Origin: an uncultured Prevotellaceae bacterium
GTDB taxonomy: Bacteria; Bacteroidota; Bacteroidia; Bacteroidales; Bacteroidaceae
Reading direction: 5' to 3'
DNA length: 64,000 nucleotides
Assembly (NCBI GenBank): GCA_947168395.1
Contig: CAMVLT010000007.1
Span: 57,269-121,268 of the forward strand
The position numbers and the translations under genes are program-made. The notes under the pieces are model-generated. The model saw only the letters and a program-made list of their open reading frames with translations, was not told the origin of the DNA and did not search any database. The first letter of the stretch is position 1; each line of letters starts with the position of its first letter. Below, piece by piece: positions 23,901 to 34,900 of the stretch.

Positions 23901-24070
23901 GCCGTCTGTGTACCAGCCACGCGCACGGTTGCGCCGATAATGGGTTCGCCTGTAGCATCTTTCACATGGCCTTTCACCTCTATCTGGGCAAAGGCACCTA
24001 CCGACAGGAACAAACCTAACAATAAGGCCAGCATCCTGAACGGGATTTTCATGTTTACCTGCTTCATCAT
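20972..24070 (-). CDS. susC: SusC-family TonB-dependent outer-membrane transporter
   Basis: 1032 residues. Signal peptide, carboxypeptidase-regulatory-like domain (IEVKGHVKDATGEPIIGATV), TonB-box region, plug (NVVVIGYGRAKKNDLTGSVTAI; IRIRGGSSLNASNDPLIVIDG) and a 22-strand barrel ending FTGIFGVSLNF. It imports maltooligosaccharides using TonB energy. First gene of the four-gene leftward operon; the promoter lies at 24120-24127. ATG codons at 24070, 24067 and 24052 are possible starts; the last gives the tightest signal peptide. Confidence 0.95.
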   Translation of the reverse strand: MMKQVNMKIPFRMLALLLGLFLSVGAFAQIEVKGHVKDATGEPIIGATVRVAGTQTATVSDFDGNFALKASQGADITISYVGYQTQTVKAAPNLVVTLVDDATILENVVVIGYGRAKKNDLTGSVTAIKPDEMNKGLITNAQDALQGKVAGVNITNSGGAPGGSATIRIRGGSSLNASNDPLIVIDGLAMDSYGIQGASNPLSMVNPADIESFTVLKDASATAIYGSRASNGVIIITTKKGQKNQKARVAYNGNISVSAIKKTVEMMDANEYMSFVQNKLGYDDVTWKASKEYGLMGYYDAAGNHLIADTDWQKEIFRTAVSTDHNITVSGGLKNMPYRVSAGYTGQQGIIKTSDYKRFTASVNLAPTFLDDHLSVNLNAKYMHSVTDYANSGTAIGAAVSMDPTKPVTSDVDVYQKHYGGYWQWATPVTRSDKVWTYGVQNTAPKNPVAALELYSDKGKSNVYLGNIEVDYKIHGFEDLHIHANGGADITSGKSNKEQSPYTYDTGVYYYGSYGWNTMDTYNLSFNIYAQYMKDIAETHHFDVMAGYEWQHFHKKTDYYYCGYYPATNEDVDDDGNPMAGKPYQPSENTLYKTENYLVSFFGRFNYSLLDRYLLTFTLRDDGSSRFHKDNRWGVFPSAAFAWKVNEEPFLKNVEALSDLKLRLGWGITGQQEGIGDYTYFASYTTNSKGAYYPVLGEGVTYRPDAYNPDLTWEKTTTYNAGLDFGFMNNSLTMSIDWYYRKTKDLINTVFVPAGSNFAEKVTSNIGSLHNTGLEFSVNWRAIQQKDLRWELGYNITYNKNEIDELVASSGDDYKITYGGRAVGTGSADGVKAWKVGQSASAYYVFQQVYDAQGLPIQGQYVDRNADGVINNDDRYFYKQAVPDVTMGFTSKLIYKNWDLGFSMRASLNNYNYNALECGNSNISLSNLSQGDAWKNVMKMEVKKDWQYADGTDGLSDYFIQNASFLKMDNITLGYSFDKLFGKNIGGRVYLTAQNVFTITKYEGLDPEVDGGYDSTLYPRPFTGIFGVSLNF

Positions 24071-24119
24071 TACATTTTAAATTAGTTATTAATTGATAGT
24101 TTTAGATAAAATTCTGCTG

Positions 24120-24127
24120 CAAAGTTA
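24120..24127 (-). promoter_or_regulatory. -7 box of the susC operon
   Basis: TAACTTTG on the minus strand. No TTTG box is present 19-21 bp upstream, so the promoter may depend on an activator bound at 24178-24199. Confidence 0.7.
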
Positions 24128-24177
24128 GTTTACTTTTGCTTACGTTGTTCTTTTTTTTTCTAATATTTGTTAATATG

Positions 24178-24199
24178 TTTGCGCAAACGTTTGCGCAAA
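24178..24199. promoter_or_regulatory. LacI-type operator, 22-bp perfect palindrome
   Basis: Core GCAAACGTTTGC flanked by TTTGC/GCAAA arms, all 22 bases self-complementary. Its centre is 61.5 bp from both the susC -7 box (24127) and the lacI -7 box (24250). The same core recurs at 26624, before malQ. The adjacent LacI-family gene is the obvious ligand. Confidence 0.88.
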
Positions 24200-24249
24200 A
24201 ACTAAAAGGAATAAATGCAAAACGAGAAACAACCAATGCAAAAAATGCC

Positions 24250-24257
24250 TAACTTTG
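24250..24257 (+). promoter_or_regulatory. -7 box of the LacI-family regulator gene
   Basis: TAACTTTG located inside the track ORF, 23 bp before the ATG at 24281. It fixes the start downstream. It also lacks a canonical TTTG upstream box. Confidence 0.68.
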
Positions 24258-24280
24258 CAATTGTAAAACTAAAAACCGCC

Positions 24281-25306
24281 ATGATTATAAACTCGTCAAT
24301 GACAATGAAGGACATTGCCCAGGAGCTTGGAACCTCGGTGGCAACGGTGTCGCGCGCATTAAAGGACTCGCCCCGCATCAGCGAAGAGCGGCGACGTGAG
24401 ATCCAGCAGTATGCACGCGATCACAACTTCTATCCGAACATCAACGGTGAGGCCTTGCGCCACAGCCGCGTATCGACATCAAGGCTCATCGGTGTCATTG
24501 TACCTGAGATTACACACGATTACTTCTCCTGCATCCTAACGGGTATCGAAGAGACCGCTATGGCGCACGGGTATTATGCTTTGGTGGCACTCACCAACGA
24601 GGAATATGAGCGCGAGGTCCGCATCTGCGAGATGTTCCACCGGATGAAGGTGTGCGGTGTCATCGTGTCGCAGGCGAAGGACACCAGACAATACGACCAC
24701 TTCCAGAAGCTCATCGACTCGAACGTCCCAATAGTTTTCTACGACCGTATCTGTACAGGAATAAATGCCAGCCAGGTAGTGGTGGATGACTACAGGGGCT
24801 CCTTCAACGCCGTGAGCTATCTCATCAAGACGGGCTGCAAGCGAATAGCCTTCTATGGCTCGACTATGCTGTTAGAGATTTCGAAGAACCGCTACAACGG
24901 CTACAAAGACGCACTCCTGAAGAACGGCTTGCCAGTGGACGAGAGCATTGTCCGCATCTGCGACAACCGCTCGGACGCCGAGCTACTTACACCGAATATG
25001 ATGGCATTGGAGAATCCACCCGACGCATACTTCGCCGTCAACGACGACACCGCCATCGGCATCCTTTACACCGTGAAGCATTCCGGCTTGCGGGTGCCCG
25101 AGGACGTAAGCATCTGCGGCTTCGCCAACAGTCAGAACTCCATGGCCTGCGACCCCATGCTGACCACCGTCGAGCAACGTGGCGCGCGAGTGGGCGAAGA
25201 GGCCGTCGACATTCTCATCGACAAGGTAGAAGGCATGATGTCGATAGAGAAAGTGGAGAAGCGGGTGGTTCGTACTAAGCTAATTATCAGAGGAACAACA
25301 AGATAA
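24281..25306 (+). CDS. LacI-family transcriptional regulator of the sus locus
   Basis: 341 residues from ATG 24281; ATG 24299 is a second option that would begin right at the HTH. N-terminal HTH MTMKDIAQELGTSVATVSRALKDSP, then a periplasmic-binding-protein-like sensor domain (IGVIVPEITHDYFSCILTGIEE; DDYRGSFNAVSYLIKTGCKRIAF). It should bind the GCAAACGTTTGC operators and respond to a sugar such as maltose. It replaces the membrane-spanning SusR known from Bacteroides thetaiotaomicron. Followed by the MFS gene after 4 bp, so they are cotranscribed. Confidence 0.92.
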   Translation: MIINSSMTMKDIAQELGTSVATVSRALKDSPRISEERRREIQQYARDHNFYPNINGEALRHSRVSTSRLIGVIVPEITHDYFSCILTGIEETAMAHGYYALVALTNEEYEREVRICEMFHRMKVCGVIVSQAKDTRQYDHFQKLIDSNVPIVFYDRICTGINASQVVVDDYRGSFNAVSYLIKTGCKRIAFYGSTMLLEISKNRYNGYKDALLKNGLPVDESIVRICDNRSDAELLTPNMMALENPPDAYFAVNDDTAIGILYTVKHSGLRVPEDVSICGFANSQNSMACDPMLTTVEQRGARVGEEAVDILIDKVEGMMSIEKVEKRVVRTKLIIRGTTR

Positions 25307-25310
25307 GAAT

Positions 25311-26618
25311 ATGAAACAGAAACCGAATCTATCCTTTTGGAAAATGTGGAACCTGAGCTTCGGGTTCTTTGGCGTACAGATAGCCTACGCCTTGCAGAGT
25401 GCGAACATCTCGTCCATCTTTCACACCATCGGCGCCGATCCTCACGACCTGAGCTATTTCTGGATCCTGCCGCCGCTGATGGGTATGTTGGTACAGCCCA
25501 TCGTGGGTAGCCTGAGCGACAAGACGTGGACCCGCTTCGGGCGGCGCATACCCTACCTGTTCATCGGTGCTACGCTCGCTGTCATCGTGATGTGCCTGTT
25601 GCCCAATGCCGGCTCATTCGGTATGAGCGTAAGCATGGCGCTCATCTTCGGTCTCGTTGCCCTGATGTTGCTCGACACCTCTCTCAATATGGCTATGCAG
25701 CCGTTTAAGATGATGGTGGGCGACATGGTCAACGAGAAGCAGAAGGGCACGGCCTACAGCATCCAGTCGTTCCTGTGTAATGCAGGCAGCGTCGCCGGAT
25801 TCATCTTCCCCTTCTTCTTCACATGGATTGGCGTCAAGAACGTTGCCCCCAAAGGGGTGGTTCCCGACTCCGTCATCTGGTCGTTCTATGTGGGTGCGCT
25901 CATCCTCATCCTGTGTGTGGTCTACACCACGCTCAAGGTAAAGGAGTGGCCACCGAAGGAGTATGCGGAATATAATGGAACCAATGAGGCCCAGGAGGCT
26001 CAGGAGTCAGCCAACTGGGTAACCCTGCTGATGAGGGCGCCGTCTAACTTCTGGCGGGTCAGCCTCGTGCAGTTCTTCTGCTGGGCAGCCCTGCTCTACA
26101 TGTGGTCTTACGTTGTGGGAGCCGTTTCCGAAACCGTCTGGAACACCGACAACCCCGAGACCGAGGCCTATCAGACCGCACGCAACTGGACGGGTGTGCT
26201 CTATGCCATCCAGGCACTGAGTTCCGTCCTGTGGGCTATGCTCATTCCCCGCTTTAGCAACATGAAGATTGCCTACAGCGTCAGCATCCTGCTGGGCGCG
26301 CTGGGCTTCGCGCTGATTCCCTTCTGTCACGGCCAGTACCTGCAGATAGTGCCCTTCCTGCTCATCGGCTGCGTTTGGGCAGCCATGTTGGCTTGTCCTT
26401 TCACGCTGGTCACCAATGCGCTACAGGGGTATGGCCACATGGGAGCATACTTAGGCCTTTTCAACTGTGCCATCTGTCTGCCCCAGATTATTGCAGCAGC
26501 CTGTGGCGGCACCATCTTCGGACTTGTCGGCGGCACTCAGTCGGCCATGATGTTCGTATCGGCCGTACTGCTGCTGGCGGGTGCTGCCAGTGTCTTTGGC
26601 ATCAAGGACAAGAAGTAA
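25311..26618 (+). CDS. MFS sugar transporter (maltose/maltodextrin type)
   Basis: 435 residues with about 12 membrane helices. MWNLSFGFFGVQIAYALQSANISSIFHTIGA and the GSLSDKTWTRFGRRIPYLFIGA loop are typical of the GPH/SLC45-like sugar:cation symporters found next to sus genes. It would move maltose or small maltodextrins across the inner membrane after periplasmic trimming by GH97. In an operon with the regulator; malQ follows after 52 bp with an operator in the gap. Confidence 0.9.
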   Translation: MKQKPNLSFWKMWNLSFGFFGVQIAYALQSANISSIFHTIGADPHDLSYFWILPPLMGMLVQPIVGSLSDKTWTRFGRRIPYLFIGATLAVIVMCLLPNAGSFGMSVSMALIFGLVALMLLDTSLNMAMQPFKMMVGDMVNEKQKGTAYSIQSFLCNAGSVAGFIFPFFFTWIGVKNVAPKGVVPDSVIWSFYVGALILILCVVYTTLKVKEWPPKEYAEYNGTNEAQEAQESANWVTLLMRAPSNFWRVSLVQFFCWAALLYMWSYVVGAVSETVWNTDNPETEAYQTARNWTGVLYAIQALSSVLWAMLIPRFSNMKIAYSVSILLGALGFALIPFCHGQYLQIVPFLLIGCVWAAMLACPFTLVTNALQGYGHMGAYLGLFNCAICLPQIIAAACGGTIFGLVGGTQSAMMFVSAVLLLAGAASVFGIKDKK

Positions 26619-26623
26619 AGTGA

Positions 26624-26637
26624 TGCAAACGTTTGCA
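26624..26637. promoter_or_regulatory. Second LacI-type operator, upstream of malQ
   Basis: TGCAAACGTTTGCA, a 14-bp perfect palindrome with the same core as the 24178 site, six bases after the MFS stop codon. No TAnnTTTG box is evident between it and malQ, so it could modulate transcription coming from upstream or an unrecognised promoter. Confidence 0.8.
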
Positions 26638-26670
26638 CATATTATAGAAACAACAAAATTTCAAAGCTAT

Positions 26671-29112
26671 ATGAAAATCATATTCAACTTAGAGTATCAG
26701 ACGACATTCGGCGAAGAGCTGATGCTCAACATCAAGAAGGAAAACGGCGAGACCGAACAGTACAAAATGACTACACTCGACGGGCTGCATTGGACTTGTG
26801 AACTGACGAAGACCGCCAAGACGAGCGACTACGTTGACTACTACTATTCCTTGTTCCGTGGCGACGAGGAGTGCCGCCACGAATGGTTGGTGGAGCCTCA
26901 CCGGCTGGAATTTGCCGCCAAGAAGGGGGTAAAGTACATTGTCTATGACCACTGGCTTGACATTCCCGAGGACTCTTATATGTACTCATCGGCGTTCACG
27001 GAGTGTGTGGCAGCCCGCCAACGCTCCATGAGCATGGGAGCCGAGTTCGCAAGGACAGTACGTCTGAAGGTGCGCGCACCCCAGTTGCGAGCCAACGAAC
27101 GGCTGGCTCTCATCGGCGGAGGCGAGTCACTGGGCAACTGGGAGGCTAAGCGAGTGCTTCCGATGGCAGAGCACGACTGCAACGAATGGGTTGTCTCACT
27201 CGATGCCGACACGCTGCCCCGCACGTTTGAATTCAAGTTCGTGACCCTCGACGAAGAGGTGGACTTCACGCCGCTTTGGGAAAACGGCATGAACCGCACC
27301 ATCACCCTGCCCGAGATTCAGGACGGTGACGTCGTGGTCTACGAACTGCCACAGGCTTACTTCCCCGTTTATCCGTGGAAGGGTGCCGGAACTGTCATCC
27401 CCGTGTTCTCGCTGCGTTCTGAGGGCAGTTTCGGCGTAGGCGACTTCGGCGACCTGAAGCTGATGATTGACTGGTGCGACAAGACCCGTCAGCGCATCCT
27501 ACAGGTACTGCCCATCAACGACACGAACATGACTCATACCTGGCAGGACAGCTATCCCTACAACTCCATCAGCATCTATGCCCTCCATCCCCAGTACTGC
27601 GACCTGCGCCAACTGCCGGAAATCAAGGACGAGGCCCTGAGGACGAAGTTCCAAGCCATACAGAAGGAGCTGAACGCGCTGCCACAGATTGACTACGAAC
27701 GCATGTTCACGGCCAAGCTCGACTATCTGCATGAAGTGTTTGCACAGGAGTGGGCCTCCACCCAGCGCAGCGCAACATACAAGGAGTTCTTCGAGAAGAA
27801 CAAGGAGTGGCTGGTGCCCTACGCCGCCTTCTGTTATTACCGCGACCTCTACGGCACGGCCGAGTTCTCGAAGTGGCCAGCCGGTGCTACCGTGGCCAAT
27901 ACACAGAAGTCAACATTCAAGGATAAGAAGCTCCTGCAGTTCTGGTATTTCGTACAGTACCACCTCGACAAGCAGATGCATGCCGCCCACCAGTATGCCC
28001 GCCAGCACCGGGTCATCTTGAAAGGCGACATCCCCATCGGCATCAGCCGCGACGGTGTCGATGCATGGGTGGAGCCGAAATACTTCAACCTCAACGGACA
28101 GGCCGGTGCTCCGCCCGATTCGTTCTCTGCCGAAGGCCAGAACTGGGGCTTCCCGACCTACAACTGGGACGAGATGCTGAAGGACGGCTGCCAGTGGTGG
28201 GTAAGGCGTTTCCGCAAGATGGCTGAATACTTCGATGCCTACCGCATCGACCACGTGCTGGGTTTCTTCCGCATTTGGGAAATTCCCGTGCCTGAGAAGT
28301 CGGGACTCATGGGACAATTTTCTCCCGCACTCGGCCTGAGCCGCGAGGAAATCGAGGCCTACGGCATCGTCGGCCACGAAGAGCTGTTCCTCGTCGACCA
28401 TAAGCGCAACGACCGTTGGCACCCGCGCATCGCCGTGCAATACCAGGATGTGTACAAGGCACTGACCGAGGAGGAGAAGTTCAACTTCAACCGCCTCTAC
28501 AACGACTACTTCTACAGCCGCAACAACCATTTCTGGTATCAGGAGGCCATGAAGAAGCTGCCCCGTCTGACGCAGGCCACGCGCATGCTGGTGTGCGCCG
28601 AGGACTTAGGTATGGTGCCCGACTGCGTGCTCTGGGTGATGAACGAGCTGCGCATCCTGTCGCTCGAAATCCAGTCGATGCCCAAGGAGTCGAAGTACCG
28701 CTTCGGCCGGCTGAGTCACAATCCCTACCGCTCCGTCTGCACCATCTCAACCCACGACATGCCTACACTTCGCCAATGGTGGGATGAGGACAAGGAACGT
28801 ACCCAGGCATATTACGCCGTGTTGAGACGTACCGGCGAAGCTCCCCATCCGCTGCCGGGCTGGCTGGCCAAGGACATCGTGAGCCGTCACCTTACCTGCC
28901 CCTCCATGCTCTGCCTGCTCTCGCTGCAGGACTGGCTCGCTATTGACGAGAAGCTGCGCCTGCCCGACCAGAATGCCGAGCGCATCAACATCCCGGCCAA
29001 TCCACGCCACTACTGGCGCTACCGCATGCATCTGCAGCTCGAACAGCTCCTTGCCGCCGATGAACTGAATCAGGAAATCAGCACACTTATTATACAAAGC
29101 GGAAGAAAGTAA
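26671..29112 (+). CDS. malQ: 4-alpha-glucanotransferase (amylomaltase, GH77) with two N-terminal CBM20 modules
   Basis: 813 residues from ATG 26671; the track start at 26581 lies inside the MFS gene. Two starch-binding modules come first (about 1-110, and about 125-240 with LALIGGGESLGNWEAKRVLPM). The GH77 catalytic domain follows (IPVFSLRSEGSFGVGDFGDLK; PYNSISIYALHPQYCDL). YRIDHVLGFFRIW holds the nucleophile Asp, and CAEDLGMVPDCV the acid/base Glu. It disproportionates maltooligosaccharides in the cytoplasm, releasing glucose. No signal peptide is seen, as expected. Confidence 0.93.
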   Translation: MKIIFNLEYQTTFGEELMLNIKKENGETEQYKMTTLDGLHWTCELTKTAKTSDYVDYYYSLFRGDEECRHEWLVEPHRLEFAAKKGVKYIVYDHWLDIPEDSYMYSSAFTECVAARQRSMSMGAEFARTVRLKVRAPQLRANERLALIGGGESLGNWEAKRVLPMAEHDCNEWVVSLDADTLPRTFEFKFVTLDEEVDFTPLWENGMNRTITLPEIQDGDVVVYELPQAYFPVYPWKGAGTVIPVFSLRSEGSFGVGDFGDLKLMIDWCDKTRQRILQVLPINDTNMTHTWQDSYPYNSISIYALHPQYCDLRQLPEIKDEALRTKFQAIQKELNALPQIDYERMFTAKLDYLHEVFAQEWASTQRSATYKEFFEKNKEWLVPYAAFCYYRDLYGTAEFSKWPAGATVANTQKSTFKDKKLLQFWYFVQYHLDKQMHAAHQYARQHRVILKGDIPIGISRDGVDAWVEPKYFNLNGQAGAPPDSFSAEGQNWGFPTYNWDEMLKDGCQWWVRRFRKMAEYFDAYRIDHVLGFFRIWEIPVPEKSGLMGQFSPALGLSREEIEAYGIVGHEELFLVDHKRNDRWHPRIAVQYQDVYKALTEEEKFNFNRLYNDYFYSRNNHFWYQEAMKKLPRLTQATRMLVCAEDLGMVPDCVLWVMNELRILSLEIQSMPKESKYRFGRLSHNPYRSVCTISTHDMPTLRQWWDEDKERTQAYYAVLRRTGEAPHPLPGWLAKDIVSRHLTCPSMLCLLSLQDWLAIDEKLRLPDQNAERINIPANPRHYWRYRMHLQLEQLLAADELNQEISTLIIQSGRK

Positions 29113-29114
29113 CT

Positions 29115-31406
<2,292 letters not shown>

Positions 31407-31599
31407 CTTTCCCGATGGAATCGGGTGCAGATTAGAGAGCCGGCAAAAGTGCTTAAGCACACCTGTGTGACCACCATGCTGGGCAAGCAGTTCTGCTTAG
31501 AGCTTGTGGATTCTGTGTACCAATATTCGGAACCGCCTTATTGAGGGTGAAGTTGTGGTTCTGGGGAAGAGTGAGGAGCGGGAGTTTGGGTAGGGTAAA

Positions 31600-31650
31600 C
31601 CCAGGGTTTACCGTAACTAAACTCTGGGTTTACCGTAACTAAACTCTGGA
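31600..31650. repeat. 22-bp tandem repeats GGGTTTACCGTAACTAAACT (two-plus copies)
   Basis: Two full units, the second starting 22 bp after the first, preceded by a partial inverted unit (GGGTAAACCCAGGG). They lie about 40 bp before the palindromic element. The gap 31407-31988 otherwise holds no supported gene. Confidence 0.8.
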
Positions 31651-31688
31651 GGTTTGGAATTGGGGATAGAGAAAAAAAAGAATTTTCG

Positions 31689-31917
31689 AAAAACACCTAA
31701 CCTCCTACCTAAATCTCCGGAAAGCCCTTTGTGGATAGGGGTTTTGGCGAGGTAGGTGTTGGCTGAACACCTACCTAACACCTACCTTGATTGGTACCTT
31801 GAGGTGGTAGATAGAAATAGGTAGGTGTCAGGTAGGTGTTCAGCAAACACCTACCTGACGGAAAAGCCTTTGTAGAAAGGCATTCTGGAAGATTTAGGTA
31901 GGAGGTTAGGTGTTTTT
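31689..31917. repeat. Nested palindromic element, copy 2 (TAGGTGTT type)
   Basis: Perfect 28-bp terminal inverted repeats (31689-31716 and 31890-31917; arm includes AACACCTAACCTCCTACCTA). Inside, two hairpins use the same arms AGGTAGGTGTT/AACACCTACCT with 5-nt loops (GGCTG and CAGCA). Nearly identical over its whole length, including the upstream tandem repeats, to 61389-61720. Confidence 0.88.
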
Positions 31918-31949
31918 GCTTTATGTAGGTTGAAAAAACGCCAAATAGC

Positions 31950-31980
31950 TTTGCGGTGCGGCGTTTTATTTGTATATTTG
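31950..31980 (+). promoter_or_regulatory. Promoter of the nuclease-helicase gene
   Basis: TTTG (31950-31953), 19 bp, TATATTTG (31973-31980), eight bp before the ATG at 31989. The leader is therefore very short. Confidence 0.8.
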
Positions 31981-31988
31981 CAGCCATT

Positions 31989-34900
31989 ATGACAACAGAA
32001 GAATTGTTTGGACGGTGTGTAGAGCTGGCGAAGAGTGAGCCGGGAGTGGTGGCCAACCGCTTCATGCACGAGACGCTGGTGCTGTGCTGTGCCCACGGGC
32101 TGAAAGCTGCCGGGACGGGGTTTGGCAATCTCTTTTCCCAGGTGGACTACCTGGCGAAGCGGCGGGGCATGACGACTGCCGAGCGCATGGCCGTGCAGCA
32201 GATGCGGCGCCACTCGAATCACTCGGAGGTGCCGAGCCGAGAGGTCTGGATGCAGGACGTCAGGGCTTTGGCGCTGTTTATATCGGCAGTCTGCCAAGCT
32301 GATGTTCCTGACGAACTGCTGAGGCTCATCCCGCACCATCAGTCGCTGGCGGAGGCGGCCCCATCGGTTGACCTTCGCTATCGGCGCTGCATCGTGGGAC
32401 GGTGGGACGAGAATACCATAGATGCCGAGACGGCCGACGGCGGCAGGGTGGAGATAGACTACACGGAGCATCCGTACCTAAGAAAGATACTGCGCGAGGG
32501 TATGCAACTCAACCTGCTCGACAGCCATGTGGAGGGTGAAAAGCTACAGCCCGCCATCGTGGTGGTGGAGCCCGACTTCCTGTTAGACGTATCGACGGTG
32601 GCGCGCTGTTTCCAGGGCAGCTACGGCCATCATCCCTTGCTCTACACCGCCCTGCGGCTGAAGGAGCGCGAGGGGTCACAGGCCATGCTGTTGGGAAACT
32701 TTGCTGGGGCGGCGTTGGACGACATCATCAACCACGTGGAGATGCCCGATACCATCAACAGCTTCTTCCGCGAACAGGCTATGCAGTTTGTGACCTGTGA
32801 GGGTTTCAACGGACGGCAGTTCATGGCCGATGCCCAACAGCAATGGACAAACATCGGGGAGGCGGTCGACGTGTTGTTTGGCGAAGAGTACGACCGCCGG
32901 AAGGCGCTGTTAGAGCCGTCGTTCGTGTGCGAAAGCTTAGGACTGCAGGGCCGTGTCGACCTGATGACCAGCGACATGCGGCTGCTGGTGGAGCAGAAGT
33001 CGGGCAAGAACTACTCCATAGAGCGTGCGTCGGCCCCCGACCACCAGCAACACTCTACCTTCAAAGAAGAGCACTACGTGCAGCTGCTGCTGTACTACGG
33101 TATCCTGCGCTACAACTTCGGGCGCTCGGCCAACCAGGTTGACATACGGCTGCTGTACTCACGCTATCCTGCCACCCGCGGACTGCTCTATGTGAACTTC
33201 TACCGCGAACTGTTCCGCGAGGCCATCCGTCTGCGCAACCAGATTGTGGCCACCGAACTGCTGATAGCCCGTGAAGGCTTCGGGCGCATCCTGCCCCTGC
33301 TGCAACCGGCCGTGGTGTTCAAGGAAGCCCGTAAGGACGACTTCTACTACCGCTACGTGGAGCCGCCTGTCGCGAAAGTGGCCTCCCTGCTGTCGCGTCT
33401 CAGCCCGCTGGAACGGGCGTATTACGAACGTATGCTGACGTTCGTCTACCGTGAGCAGCTCATTGGCAAGGTGGGGCGGCAGGAAGGACAGGGCGGTGCC
33501 GCCAGCGACCTGTGGAACATGCCGTTGGCCGAAAAGATGGAGACGGGCAACATCATACTGGGCGACGAACCTTCAGCCACCCTGAACTTCCGCCGAGGCG
33601 ACATGGTCTATGTCTACAACTACAACGACGTGCCCGATGCCAGGCGTGCTATATTATATAAAGGTACGATAGCCCAGATTGACGGCGAGGGAGTGAAGGT
33701 GAAACTCAGCGACGAGCAGCAGAACGTGGACCCCATGAAGCAGGGGAAGTGGGCCGTGGAACATGCCGGCAGCGACATGAACACCACCAGTGCCATCAAG
33801 AGTCTGCACCAGTTTATTGCGGCCAGCGCCGACAAGAAGTCGTTGCTCCTGGGCAGCCGCCCACCGCAGGCCGACACCTCGCTGCGCCTTTCACGTTCGT
33901 ACCATCCCCATTACGACGACATCGTGCTGCGTGCCAGGCAGTCGCTCGACTACTTCCTGCTGATAGGCCCTCCAGGCACGGGCAAGACGTCGATGGCACT
34001 ACGATTCCTGGTAGAGGAGGAACTCGCCACTCACCGCCCACCGCTCACAGCTCACCTCTTGTTGCTGTCGTACACCAACAGGGCCGTTGACGAAATCTGT
34101 GCCATGTTAGAGGACGCGGGCCACGACTACATACGAATAGGCAACGACACCTCGTGCGACCCACGCTTTGTCGGGCACCTGCTGGAAAACACGCTCGGCG
34201 AGAAGCCCAAGCTCGATGCCATCAGACAGCGTATCGAGGCCATGCCCATCATCGTGGGCACCACGTCAATGCTGCAGGCCCGGCCTTTCATCTTCCAGCT
34301 GAAGCACTTCTCGCTGTGCATCGTCGACGAGGCGTCGCAGATACTGGAGCCAGGACTGGTGGGACTGCTTGCCAGCGACCGCATTGGCCGCTTCATTCTC
34401 ATCGGCGACCACAAGCAGTTGCCCGCCGTGGTGCAGCAGAGCGAGGAGGAGTCGCGGGTGGACGACCCGCTGCTGACGGCCATCGGCATAACCGATTGTA
34501 GGCAGTCGCTCTTTGAACGGCTGCTGAAGTGGGAGCACAGCCAAGGCCGCACGCAGTTTACGGGCATCTTGCGGAAGCAGGGCCGCATGCACCCCGACAT
34601 AGCGGCGTTTCCCAACGAGATGTTCTACCCCAACGAGCGGTTGGAGCCTGTGCCGTTAGCCCACCAGACGGACACCTCGCTGCACTACGACCTGCCGTCG
34701 GAGGATGCCATTGACGAAGTGCTGAAGCAGCGGCGGGTGGTGTTCATTGATGCAGGGACCCATGAGACGTTCTCGGACAAGACCAACCCGGCGGAGGCAA
34801 GGATAGTAGCAGACTTGCTGCGCCGCATCTACCGCTTCTACGGCGACCGCTTCGATGCCGCCAAGACGGTGGGGGTCATCGTGCCCTATCGCAACCAGAT

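Noticed and set aside
31407-31547. Open frame after the GH97 stop (…PAKVLKHTCVTTMLGKQF…)
   Set aside because: About 45 codons without a good start or promoter, in frame with the GH97 stop; no support as a gene.
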